A stretch of 38,356 nucleotides of DNA from an uncultured Bacteroidota bacterium (lineage in GTDB: Bacteria > Bacteroidota > Bacteroidia > Chitinophagales > Chitinophagaceae). The stretch is from positions 1 to 38,356 of the forward strand of contig CAIQUX010000027.1 of assembly GCA_903875055.1 (NCBI GenBank). The letters run 5' to 3'. The notes beneath the pieces were generated by a model that saw nothing but the letters and a program-made list of their open reading frames with translations, was not told where the DNA came from and ran no database searches. Made by a program: the position numbers and the translations under genes. This document shows, piece by piece, positions 1-9,073 of the stretch; the first letter of the stretch is position 1; the number at the start of each line of letters is the position of its first letter.

Positions 1-316
1 ACACCACTTCTATTCTTCTTCCTGCGAACAAACATTCTCAAAAATAAGCCGGGACACCCAAAACCAAAAACACAATCCAGCATTTAAAGCCCTTTCAGAG
101 ACTTTTTTCTCCTAATTCTAAAAATCGCGGAAGTCAGGAAATCATTTAACGCACTGCGAGGTGATTTTTAAGAATAAGAAAACACACAAGGGCTACCAGG
201 CTGACAAACGATTTACGGATTCAATAAGAGATACATTTACAAGGTCGGAAACATTGAAATCAGAAGAGCCAACAGGATTAAAATTTTTATACCTATTTCT
301 GGCATCACCTGAAGGA

Positions 317-1264
317 TTAATTCATCAGAAGGATATTCACGCTTCGTTGCAATACATTGAAAGCGATTTCGGCCATCAGGTTTTCCTTATCAAGCGTCGG
401 ATTCACTTCAGTGATTTCAAAACAACAGATCTTGTGATTCTGCATCAGGCTGGCCAATAAATCCTCCGCTTCACGTTCCTTTAATCCATTAGGCACCGGT
501 GTGCCGGTGCCGCGCGAAATACTGCTGTCAAGACTGTCAACATCAAATGAGACATAGATGTCGTCGCATTGTTTGAGTGCCAGTAAAGTTTGTCGTACTA
601 CATGTTCGACCCCCTTTTTTCTTACTTCTGAAACCGGAATAATCTTAGTTCCCAGTTTTTTCAGGATATAATCTTCCTCTTTTTCAATATCACGAAGAGC
701 GATATACACGATATCTTCAGGCAAGACCTTAGGGCATATCTTTCCTATATTCTTCAGTTCATTCCAAACCTTCAGGGTCGCTTCATCGGGATGATGAACC
801 TGACAATCTAAATTGTCTTCGGCCAACGAAATGGCAAGTGGCATGCCATGCATGTTTCCGCTGGGTGTCGTATACGGCGAATGAATATCAGCATGGGCAT
901 CTATCCATATCACACCTAAACGACTTTTAGGTTTTGCCATTTTAATGCCGGCTATGGTGCCACCCGCACTACTGTGGTCTCCTGCCAATACCAACGGAAA
1001 CAAACCCGATTTCAAGTTGGTTTCTACGGCCTTGGCTACACGTTCATACATGGTTTTTACACCTTTGATCCGTTTTGCATAGGGGCTTTCAACCGGCTCA
1101 TACAACAGGTTGTTTTCGGTTTCTACCACATCGCTTGGAAAGTTGACGAAGAAATTGCTCATAAAATCAAGCGCTGCAATTTTCAATGCATCCACACCCA
1201 GACTGGCTCCGCGTGTGCCTGCGCCTATTTCAGATTTTACTTCAATGATTTTGATATTTCGCAT
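317..1264 (-). CDS. Arginase/agmatinase/formiminoglutamase family protein (probable arginase)
   Basis: 315 aa ORF with ureohydrolase metal-binding motifs AGDHSS, DAHADIHSP, SFDVDSLDSSISRGTGTPVPNGL. Confidence 0.92.
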   Translation of the reverse strand: MRNIKIIEVKSEIGAGTRGASLGVDALKIAALDFMSNFFVNFPSDVVETENNLLYEPVESPYAKRIKGVKTMYERVAKAVETNLKSGLFPLVLAGDHSSAGGTIAGIKMAKPKSRLGVIWIDAHADIHSPYTTPSGNMHGMPLAISLAEDNLDCQVHHPDEATLKVWNELKNIGKICPKVLPEDIVYIALRDIEKEEDYILKKLGTKIIPVSEVRKKGVEHVVRQTLLALKQCDDIYVSFDVDSLDSSISRGTGTPVPNGLKEREAEDLLASLMQNHKICCFEITEVNPTLDKENLMAEIAFNVLQRSVNILLMN

Positions 1265-1410
1265 AAGTCACAAAAATACATTTCTTATCGGGTGTCTGCA
1301 TAAATATTTGAATTATTAAACGAACAAGCGAAGAGACATCGATCGTTTTTCTGAAAGGTCTTCATCAATCTGTGCCTCTTCGTCTGATATTTTTGTCTGG
1401 AAATATGCGG

Positions 1411-2220
1411 TTAAATACCGTCACCGTCGAGCAGATTACCCAGACCTCCGAGTATGCTGCCTTCTTCCTTGCGACGTCCGAATGAACCGTAGGCAATGAT
1501 ACGTGAAGCCAGCCGACTGATAGGAAGCGATTGAACCCACACGGTTCCGGGGCCGCGTAAGGTTGCAAAGAAAAGCCCTTCGCCACCGAATACGACGTTC
1601 TTGATACCTCCGATAAACTGGATGTCGAAATCAATATCTTTGGTATACGCTACCACACATCCGGTATCGATTTTCAATACTTCACCGGGTGCCAGCGTTT
1701 TCTCAAACACATGTCCGCCGGCATGTACAAAGGCCAGTCCGTCACCTTCAAGTTTTTGCATGATGAAGCCTTCGCCACCAAAAATACCGGTACCCAGTTT
1801 ACGTTGAAACTCGATGCCTATGCTTACCCCTTTGGCAGCGCATAAAAAAGCATCTTTCTGGCAAATCATCCTGCCGCCATAATCTGCCAGGTTCATAGCG
1901 ATGATTTTTCCCGGATAGGGCGATGCGAAATGCACTTTCTTTTTTCCCTGACCGATATTCGTGAAGGCTGTCATGAACAGGCTTTCACCTGTGAGCAGGC
2001 GTTTCCCGGCCGAGAAGAGTTTGCCCATCAGTCCGCCCTGTTGTTGCGATCCGTCGCCGAAGATGGTTTGCATCTCCACGCCGTCATCCATCATCATAAA
2101 GGCACCGCTTTCACCAATAGCGGTTTCATTGGGGTCGAGTTCAATCTCAACGTGTTGCATCTCTTCCCCGTAAATTTTGTAATCGATTTCGTGTGCGTTC
2201 ATTGTTTTTGTTTTTTGCAA
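1411..2220 (-). CDS. AIM24 / TIGR00266 family protein
   Basis: 269 aa ORF; VEIELDPNETAIGESGAFMMMDDGVEMQT and glycine-rich GEGFIMQKLEGDGLAFVHAGG typical of the AIM24 family. Confidence 0.85.
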   Translation of the reverse strand: MQKTKTMNAHEIDYKIYGEEMQHVEIELDPNETAIGESGAFMMMDDGVEMQTIFGDGSQQQGGLMGKLFSAGKRLLTGESLFMTAFTNIGQGKKKVHFASPYPGKIIAMNLADYGGRMICQKDAFLCAAKGVSIGIEFQRKLGTGIFGGEGFIMQKLEGDGLAFVHAGGHVFEKTLAPGEVLKIDTGCVVAYTKDIDFDIQFIGGIKNVVFGGEGLFFATLRGPGTVWVQSLPISRLASRIIAYGSFGRRKEEGSILGGLGNLLDGDGI

Positions 2221-2345
2221 ATGTGAAAATAAAATAATTCCACTGAAAAAATCTTTGACAAGCGGTCTGAATCCGGTTGGAATTCAATACATTTTACTTC
2301 GTCATATCAAATTTCGTTGTATTTTTCCAACAAAATAAGCGCTGC

Positions 2346-2720
2346 ATGCAAGCACAAAATATGATCAATTGGTTTGAAATAGCTGTGACCGATTTTGACA
2401 GGGCAAGGAAATTTTACGAAACGATTTTCGGTATCGATATGAAGACCACTGAGATTCAGGGTTACAAGATGGCTTTTTTCCCGAATGAAGAAGGTGGCGT
2501 GAGCGGGGCTATCTGCTATGGTGAGGGTTATATTCCAAGCGGTGCCGGTGCTCTGTTGTATCTGAATGCTAATCCGGACGTGAATGTCGTTCTTGATAAG
2601 ACCGTACAATCCGGAGGAAAAATCATCGTACCTAAAACACTGATCGGTGAAGAAGCAGGCTACTATGCCTTCATCGTCGATACCGAAGGCAATAGAATTG
2701 CATTGCATTCAAACAGGTAA
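2346..2720 (+). CDS. VOC (glyoxalase/bleomycin resistance) family protein
   Basis: MINWFEIAVTDFDRARKFYETIFGIDM and GAGALLYLNANPDVNVVLDKTVQSGGKIIVPKTLIG...YYAFIVDTEGNRIALHS; in-frame ATG at 2346 preferred over 2277 because the upstream residues lack family similarity. Confidence 0.85.
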   Translation: MQAQNMINWFEIAVTDFDRARKFYETIFGIDMKTTEIQGYKMAFFPNEEGGVSGAICYGEGYIPSGAGALLYLNANPDVNVVLDKTVQSGGKIIVPKTLIGEEAGYYAFIVDTEGNRIALHSNR

Positions 2721-2812
2721 AGAGGCGGAAGGCGAAAAGTTACTAGTTAAAAGCAATCCTGACATCTATCAATATCTTCATAACTTTTATCTCATAACGT
2801 ATAACTTTCATA

Positions 2813-3394
2813 ATGAAAAAGACCTGTATCTGGCCCGGCAATGATGACCTCATGCATCAATATCATGATGAAGAATGGGGTGTTCCGGTTCATGATGATA
2901 AAAAACATTTTGAGTTCATTGTACTCGATACGTTTCAAGCAGGACTCAGCTGGAAAACTATCTTGCATAAACGAGAAAATTTCAGAAAGGCCTTTGCCGG
3001 ATTTGATGTAAAAAAGATCTCGAAATTTGATGAAGAAAAAATACAACTTCTCTTGCAGGATGCAGGCATCATCCGCAACCAATTAAAAGTAAAAGCTACC
3101 GTCAGCAATGCCATTGCCTTCATGGCCATACAGAAAGAGTATGGAACATTCAATGACTATATCTGGCAATTTGTCAACGGAAAGACTATCCATCATGTGC
3201 ATGCAGAACATAAAGGCATTCCGGCTACAAGTCCCGAAAGCGATGCCATGAGTAAAGCCTTATCTAAACGCGGATTCAAATTCGTAGGATCCACCATCTG
3301 TTATGCCTATATGCAGGCCGCCGGTATGGTCAACGATCATCTGGTAGAATGCTTCAGGTATAAGCAAGTGAAGAGACCCTCGGTTCAACGTTGA
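2813..3394 (+). CDS. tag: DNA-3-methyladenine glycosylase I
   Basis: KTCIWPGNDDLMHQYHDEEWGVPVHDDKKHFEFIVLDTFQAGLSWKTILHKRENFRKAFAGFD is characteristic of Tag. Confidence 0.95.
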   Translation: MKKTCIWPGNDDLMHQYHDEEWGVPVHDDKKHFEFIVLDTFQAGLSWKTILHKRENFRKAFAGFDVKKISKFDEEKIQLLLQDAGIIRNQLKVKATVSNAIAFMAIQKEYGTFNDYIWQFVNGKTIHHVHAEHKGIPATSPESDAMSKALSKRGFKFVGSTICYAYMQAAGMVNDHLVECFRYKQVKRPSVQR

Positions 3395-3429
3395 AAAAGG
3401 TAACATTTCACTTTCAAGAAGGCTCTTAT

Positions 3430-4149
3430 TTAATTTCCTCTCACCAGCTTCTCGCCTTCCAATTTCACCAGCACATTATGCTCATCAATCTTACAGCAAT
3501 ATTCCATGTCGTATTGTAAACCGAATTTCGAGAGACGAAGAAAATGCGCACTGTCTTGTATGAATCCATATAGATCCGGCTTCGCCTGACGATATAGATG
3601 AGTCGCCGCACGGGTACTGTCGCAATTCATTTCAAACTGATGACCGATGGCATCATACACCGCACCGGCAAATAAGGAATCTTCAAGGTTATAACGGTCT
3701 TTCCAGGAGGCGCAAGCCAGCAAGACGGGTTTCTTTTGTGCTGTCAGATAATCGCAAACGGCACCCAGATTCAGGAATGAACCCGTGATGATTTCACTGG
3801 CATCACTGCACATATGTAGCAAGCGTGTACCATTAGTGGTGGTGAGAATGAGGGATTTGTTTTCGATAAATTCACGTGGATATTCCAAGGGCGAATTGCC
3901 ATGTTGCAGGCCTGGTGCTACCTGGCCGTCACGTTCACCGGCGGTGATGGAGTTTTCGATTTCCGCACCCAGACGAATACATTTGTCCACATCGTCGACC
4001 GGGATAATTTCGAGGGCGCCGTTGTGTAAGGCAGCTGCCATCGTGGATGTAGCCCTGAAAACATCGATAATGACCACGATACTTTCACTGATGTCATACA
4101 GATGTAATAAGGAAGGAGAGAGACAGGTTTCGATTTTTGGTAATGCCAT
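3430..4149 (-). CDS. 2-phosphosulfolactate phosphatase family protein (ComB-like)
   Basis: 239 aa; VVIDVFRATSTMAAALHNGA, GERDGQVAPGLQHGNSPLEY, LTTTNGTRLL motifs of the ComB family. Confidence 0.88.
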   Translation of the reverse strand: MALPKIETCLSPSLLHLYDISESIVVIIDVFRATSTMAAALHNGALEIIPVDDVDKCIRLGAEIENSITAGERDGQVAPGLQHGNSPLEYPREFIENKSLILTTTNGTRLLHMCSDASEIITGSFLNLGAVCDYLTAQKKPVLLACASWKDRYNLEDSLFAGAVYDAIGHQFEMNCDSTRAATHLYRQAKPDLYGFIQDSAHFLRLSKFGLQYDMEYCCKIDEHNVLVKLEGEKLVRGN

Positions 4150-4154
4150 GTCGA

Positions 4155-4799
4155 TTAAATGAAAGTTTTGCAGATAATATAAGCCAGTAATTGCCCCAGA
4201 CCGCCAACGATATAACCGCTGTACAATTGACGTTTTTCATGTGCCTGTAAGTAAAGGCGTGAGGTGCCTACAAGTCCGGCTACAAGCACTGAAAATATGG
4301 TGAGTATAGCCGACAGATGAATCCTGTGGAACATGCAGATGACAGCAAATACTACCACACTACCCCAGGCACCTGCATGAAGACTTATTTTGAAAAAGAT
4401 GGTGGCCAGAAATAAAAAGACCGTAGTGAGGAACACCCCTAACAGGAAGCTTTGCAAAAGCATGGGTGCCTGAAACTGATGATGAAATAACCAAAAGGTC
4501 CAGAAATAAAACAGCATGGAGGCAATCAAGGGGCCATAACGTTCATTGGTACCCTGCATCAGCATGGAGTCGATAAATTTCAGTCGCCATAACAGAAAAA
4601 CAACCAGCAAAGGAAAGGTAATGGTGATATAACTGATGATGACCAGCCACCAGGCCTGCGTTTTGGCCGGCACGCCGAAAAGCAGATCGGGCGAACATAC
4701 TAATAGAAAGGCGTATATCATGGCCGGTACAAACACCGGATGGAAAAGAATGGATATGAACCGGGCTGTTATCCTGGCGGGAGAGTTATTTTCTTGCAC
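4155..4799 (-). CDS. Hypothetical multi-pass membrane protein (possibly PAP2-like)
   Basis: 214 aa with several hydrophobic segments; LHAGAWGSVVVF and GTSRLYLQAHEKRQLYSGYIVG resemble PAP2-superfamily C-terminal motifs, weakly. Confidence 0.6.
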   Translation of the reverse strand: MQENNSPARITARFISILFHPVFVPAMIYAFLLVCSPDLLFGVPAKTQAWWLVIISYITITFPLLVVFLLWRLKFIDSMLMQGTNERYGPLIASMLFYFWTFWLFHHQFQAPMLLQSFLLGVFLTTVFLFLATIFFKISLHAGAWGSVVVFAVICMFHRIHLSAILTIFSVLVAGLVGTSRLYLQAHEKRQLYSGYIVGGLGQLLAYIICKTFI

Positions 4800-4946
4800 G
4801 GCGCAAAAGTAATTTGAAAAATTGAAACTGAGTGAATTGCAGAATCGCGATGACTATCAATCTATTTAATGTGGTCTATCTGTGTTGTGATGATATGCAG
4901 TTTCAATGTAAAGTAAAACGAAGGCTTTCTCAAACCGGCATTAAAA

Positions 4947-5188
4947 TGTACCTGAAAGTGGTACATGTTGTACTAAAAACACCATCATATTGTACCACAA
5001 ACTAGTACATGATGATATAGAAACACTATCAATATGTCCCAGAAAGACTCTCATATTGTACCACAAACTAGTACATGATGATATAGAAACACCATCAATA
5101 TGTCCCAGAAAGACTCTCATATTGTACCACAAACTAGTACATGATGATATAGAAACACCATCAATATATACCTGAAACACCCTCATTA
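4947..5188. repeat. Tandem array: 11 consecutive 22-bp units with 66-bp higher-order periodicity
   Basis: Read directly: unit starts at 4947, 4969, 4991, 5013, 5035, 5057, 5079, 5101, 5123, 5145, 5167. The triplet TGTACCACAAACTAGTACATGA / TGATATAGAAACACYATCAATA / TGTCCCAGAAAGACTCTCATAT recurs with period 66 at 4991 and 5057, and its first two units again at 5123. Confidence 0.95.
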
Positions 5189-5233
5189 CATATCAATAAC
5201 GATGTTAGAGCCAGTCTATCAGAGGAATTATTC

Positions 5234-5956
5234 TTATAGTTTAGGGATAATGATACGGGCATTCATGGCTGTACCGAAAAATTCCTTCATTTCATCCATG
5301 GTGTAGGCATCTTCGATACGATACTCGCCGATGGCGGTCCGCCGCAACATTTTGAGATAACCGCCTACACCTAGCGCTTCACCTACATCATTGGCTATGG
5401 ATCGGATATAAGTGCCACTACTGCATTCTATGCGGAAATGAAGCTCGGGTAAATCTATTTTTGTCAGTTCGAATTGGCTGATCACAACATTCCGGCTTTT
5501 CATGGTTACTTCCTTACCCTGACGGGCCAGTTCATAAACTGGTTTTCCTTCTTGTTTGATGGCCGAATGGATAGGTGGAAACTGGGTGATTTCGCCGCGG
5601 AATTGTTGGATGATATCATGAATCATCGCTTCCGTGATATGCGAAATATCCTTTTTGTCTTGGGGGACGCTCTCTAAATCATAGGTCGGAGTGACTTCAC
5701 CCAATTGTATGATACCGGTATATTCTTTTTTCAGACCCAGTAATTCGGTTAATTTTTTTGTCCATTTTCCGGTGCATACTATCACCAGTCCGCTGGCCAG
5801 AGGGTCCAATGTACCTGCATGTCCTATCTTGGCTTTGGTCCATTTTTTAAGTTGTGCCACCACGCCGAATGAGGTCCAGCCGTAAGGTTTATCGATCAGC
5901 AACATATCTCCTTCGAGGTAGTTTAATTCGTCCAGTTTCTTTTTCATCCGGGGCAA
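5234..5956 (-). CDS. truB: tRNA pseudouridine(55) synthase TruB
   Basis: LLIDKPYGWTSFGVV, KIGHAGTLDPLASGLVIVCTGKWTK, SSGTYIRSIANDVGEALG. Confidence 0.96.
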   Translation of the reverse strand: MPRMKKKLDELNYLEGDMLLIDKPYGWTSFGVVAQLKKWTKAKIGHAGTLDPLASGLVIVCTGKWTKKLTELLGLKKEYTGIIQLGEVTPTYDLESVPQDKKDISHITEAMIHDIIQQFRGEITQFPPIHSAIKQEGKPVYELARQGKEVTMKSRNVVISQFELTKIDLPELHFRIECSSGTYIRSIANDVGEALGVGGYLKMLRRTAIGEYRIEDAYTMDEMKEFFGTAMNARIIIPKL

Positions 5957-6042
5957 AAGTAATTTAAGACTTGTTAATTAGGCCATGGATATAGTAAAAG
6001 CTCTTCTAAAACCATACATTTGTCCCATAACAATAAGGAAAT

Positions 6043-6357
6043 ATGCATTGGATTATACTGGCCTTCGGTATTTTGTTTGAGGTTTTGGGTACTGTGGCCA
6101 TGAAATATGCCGAAGGTTTTAGCAAACCGCTTCCTTCAGTATTGGTCTTTGTATTTTATGGTTTAGCGCTTGGATCCTTGGTTTTAGTGCTTAAAAAGAT
6201 GGACGTAGGCATTGCTTATTCGATCTGGGCGGGCTCCGGTACGGCCCTGATAGCGATTATGGGCATGATGTGGTTTAAAGAATCGGTATCTGTTCCTAAG
6301 ATATTGTCAATAGTATTGATCATTGCCGGTATTATCGGTTTAGAATTATTTGATTAG
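6043..6357 (+). CDS. Small multidrug resistance (SMR/EmrE-like) family transporter
   Basis: 104 aa, four hydrophobic segments, FEVLGTVAMKYAEGF and VGIAYSIWAGSGTALIAIMGMMWFKE. Confidence 0.92.
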   Translation: MHWIILAFGILFEVLGTVAMKYAEGFSKPLPSVLVFVFYGLALGSLVLVLKKMDVGIAYSIWAGSGTALIAIMGMMWFKESVSVPKILSIVLIIAGIIGLELFD

Positions 6358-6362
6358 AAAAA

Positions 6363-7523
6363 ATGAATGTTTTTATAACTGGTTCCACCGGTTTTTTAGG
6401 TGGCGAAATTTTAATGCTTCTCTCGAAAAGAGATGAAATAAAAAAGATATATTGTCTTCTCCGTGCTGAGAATGATACGGCTGCAGATGCCCGTCTTGAA
6501 AAGGTATTCAAGTTGCATGGTGATTTTTTTGACAGGAATAAAGTGATTCCGGTTATTGGCAATCTGTCAGACGATGGGATGGATCAGCAACTGATTGCAA
6601 ATGAACAATTGAAGGATGTCAATGTTATCATTCACTCGGCCGCTAACACCTCATTTGCCAAAATTTATGATGATGTGGTAAAGAAAGTGAATCTGAACGG
6701 CTTGCAGCAGATTCTGAATTGGAGTAAGACATTAGAACATCTTGAAACGTTTACTTATGTCGGCACTGCCACCATCATCGGGAAAGGGGTTACCGACCGA
6801 TTGATTTTTGAAGATGAGTCGCCAAGCGCCAATTCTGTCCATTTTGTCAAATACACGTATACTAAAATGATGGGTGAGTTGATGATACGTGAGACACTTC
6901 CTGAAGATAAGATCTTGATTGTGCGTCCTTCCATCATCCTCGGCGATTCAAGAGCTCGTATCCCTCGTTCGAATGTCATCCTTTGGACATTAGCGGCTGT
7001 GAATATGCTGCGTCTGATACCTGTGCGTCCGGCACCTAAGTTGGATATTATTTCGGTTGACTATGCCGCCTATGCCATCGATGCCTTGTTATTTACTAAG
7101 CGAAATCACACGGTATATCATATTTCAGCCGGTGAACATTCCTGTACTACCAATCTGAAACTGACGGAAGCCATCGCACCTCATTTTTCTGACCGGCCAG
7201 ATTTTAAATTCATTCCGCATAAATTATTAAACCAGATCAAACTCTGGGCTAAAAACAAGCTTCCTGCCGATGCCGAACTTCATCAGCATACCGAGTATCT
7301 TGATTACTGGCATGAAGTATTTGAAGAGAAATCACAATTGAGAATACTCTTCGGAGGTATGGATCCGTATATCGAATTCATCAATCTGGGGCAGGTATTT
7401 GATAACAAAAGGCTGATTGAAGATACCGGTATCAATTATCCCGAGCCCGTTCATGATTATGTGCAACGGTGTATCGATCATCTGGGTAATATTGATATCA
7501 TGGAAGGTGCTTTAGATCCATAG
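6363..7523 (+). CDS. SDR family NAD(P)-dependent oxidoreductase, thioester-reductase/male-sterility-like
   Basis: N-terminal Rossmann GSTGFLGGEIL; YTYTK (YxxxK) catalytic motif; starts 5 bp after the SMR stop codon. Confidence 0.85.
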   Translation: MNVFITGSTGFLGGEILMLLSKRDEIKKIYCLLRAENDTAADARLEKVFKLHGDFFDRNKVIPVIGNLSDDGMDQQLIANEQLKDVNVIIHSAANTSFAKIYDDVVKKVNLNGLQQILNWSKTLEHLETFTYVGTATIIGKGVTDRLIFEDESPSANSVHFVKYTYTKMMGELMIRETLPEDKILIVRPSIILGDSRARIPRSNVILWTLAAVNMLRLIPVRPAPKLDIISVDYAAYAIDALLFTKRNHTVYHISAGEHSCTTNLKLTEAIAPHFSDRPDFKFIPHKLLNQIKLWAKNKLPADAELHQHTEYLDYWHEVFEEKSQLRILFGGMDPYIEFINLGQVFDNKRLIEDTGINYPEPVHDYVQRCIDHLGNIDIMEGALDP

Positions 7524-7770
7524 AGCGGTTGCTGAAGCATTTTCTGATAGTGTTCGATTAAGTCGGTTGTAAACTAATCTGAACCTTTTAGACTGCGGCT
7601 GAATAGTTACAGAATTTCTTTTTAGTTCATATTGATAAATAGGATATATATACTCCCGTTATTTATTAACATCCAATGAAACCTGTTTTTATTTATGGCA
7701 ACTTGTTTTAAAAATAATTAGGTTTAAGTGTATATATTTGCTCTCAATTAAAAATCTTCATTAAAAGTTT

Positions 7771-8337
7771 ATGGCAACAACAGCAGACATGCGTTCCGGC
7801 TTAATCATCAAATTGGATGGCAGCCTTTATTCAGTGGTAGAATTCGGACAAAACAAAACAGCTCGTGCAGCAGCAAAAGTGTGGGCAAAATTGAAGGGCG
7901 TTGATAATAACCGCACGATTGAACAAACATGGAACAGTGGTGAAACGATTCATCCGGTAAGAGTAGAAAAGAAAACATACCAATATCTGTATAAGGATGA
8001 AACAGGGTATAGCTTTATGGACAATGAAACCTTTGAACAAATCACGGTCGCAGAAACACTCGTGAATGCACCACAGTTTTTGAAAGACGGACAGGAAGTA
8101 ATCGTTTTATTGAATGGCGAAACAGATATGCCGATTGGCGTTGAACTTCCTGAAAAGATTGATGTATTAGTCACCTACAGTGAACCAGGCATGAAAGGCG
8201 ATACGGCAACCCGCACCTTGAAGCCCGCCACCATTGAAACCGGTGCGACCGTCAACGTGCCTTTATTTGTGAATGAAGGGGAAATGATTCGTGTCAGCAC
8301 GAAGACAGGAGAGTACGTAGAGCGTGTAAAAAGCTAG
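7771..8337 (+). CDS. efp: Elongation factor P (atypical loop with Arg32)
   Basis: 188 aa; SFMDNETFEQI, VTYSEPGMKGDTATRTLKPATIETGATVNVPLFVNEGEMIRVSTKTGEYVERVKS is canonical EF-P; loop reads NKTARAAAKVWAKLKG. Confidence 0.96.
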   Translation: MATTADMRSGLIIKLDGSLYSVVEFGQNKTARAAAKVWAKLKGVDNNRTIEQTWNSGETIHPVRVEKKTYQYLYKDETGYSFMDNETFEQITVAETLVNAPQFLKDGQEVIVLLNGETDMPIGVELPEKIDVLVTYSEPGMKGDTATRTLKPATIETGATVNVPLFVNEGEMIRVSTKTGEYVERVKS

Positions 8338-8378
8338 TTTTTATCCATCCATAATTAAATCATTAAAATTCAATACTA

Positions 8379-8954
8379 ATGGCTAAAGCAAAAAAAGCGG
8401 CTCCTAAGAAAGCAGCACCTAAGAAAGCGGCAGCACCGGCTGCAGTTAAAGCGCTTGCTCCAAAGTCTTCAGATAAAATACCGGCTCCGGTTTTTAATAT
8501 CAATGAAATCAATGACCTGATCAATGCGGTCAATCATTCGAATGTGAATGAACTGAAGCTTGAAAAAGGTGATTTTAAAATCACTATCCGTCAGGGAGGA
8601 GAAGTAGTCAGTACAAAGCAAATGGTTGTACATGCACCTGCTGCACCTGCCCCGGCTCCAGTTGCGGTAGCTACAGAAGTAGCAGCACCTGTTCAGGAGG
8701 CGGCATCAGAAAACCTGCACACGATCAAATCTCCTATGATAGGCACGTTTTATCGTTCATCAGGCCCGGGTAAACCAGTCTTCGTAAATGTTGGTGACGA
8801 TATCAAAGTCGGAGATGTATTGTGTATCGTTGAAGCCATGAAACTGTTTAATGAAATAGAAAGTGAAGTGAACGGGAAAGTGGTTAAAATGCTGGTGGAT
8901 GATACCTCGCCTGTAGAGTATGATCAACCTTTATTTTTAGTACAACTGACTTAA
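8379..8954 (+). CDS. accB: Acetyl-CoA carboxylase biotin carboxyl carrier protein with Lys/Ala/Pro-rich N-terminal extension
   Basis: VEAMKLFNEIESEVNGKVVKMLVDDTSPVEYDQPLFLV biotinyl domain; N-terminus AKAKKAAPKKAAPKKAAAPAAVKALAPK. Confidence 0.94.
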   Translation: MAKAKKAAPKKAAPKKAAAPAAVKALAPKSSDKIPAPVFNINEINDLINAVNHSNVNELKLEKGDFKITIRQGGEVVSTKQMVVHAPAAPAPAPVAVATEVAAPVQEAASENLHTIKSPMIGTFYRSSGPGKPVFVNVGDDIKVGDVLCIVEAMKLFNEIESEVNGKVVKMLVDDTSPVEYDQPLFLVQLT

Positions 8955-9073
8955 TTTGAAAATTTGAAAAGGAGGTAAGTTGAAAATGGAAGAACAACGT
9001 ACAAGGCAATGTTCAAATTTTCAAATGGTCTCATTTTCAAATTTTTCATTTCCAACTCATCAAATTGAATCAA

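Noticed and set aside
161-460. 99-aa plus-strand ORF
   Set aside because: Its 3' half is antisense to the well-supported arginase CDS and the protein has no recognisable family features.
974-1319. ORFs 974..1303 and 1110..1319 on the plus strand
   Set aside because: Antisense shadows of the arginase gene.
1365-1634. 89-aa minus-strand ORF
   Set aside because: Overlaps the AIM24-like CDS in another frame on the same strand; low-complexity translation.
4941-5186. Open ORFs on both strands (4941..5186 - and 4990..5175 +)
   Set aside because: They arise because the array repeats with a 66-bp period (a multiple of three) lacking stops in those frames; the repetitive peptides match no protein pattern.
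4947-5188. Possible CRISPR array
   Set aside because: Units are contiguous 22-mers with no unique spacers, and no cas genes are nearby.
7703-7740. Candidate efp promoter (TTG 7703-7705 and TATATTTG 7733-7740)
   Set aside because: The TATATTTG element is a good -7 match, but the 27-bp spacing to the TTG is too long for the usual Bacteroidota promoter; not reported as a feature.
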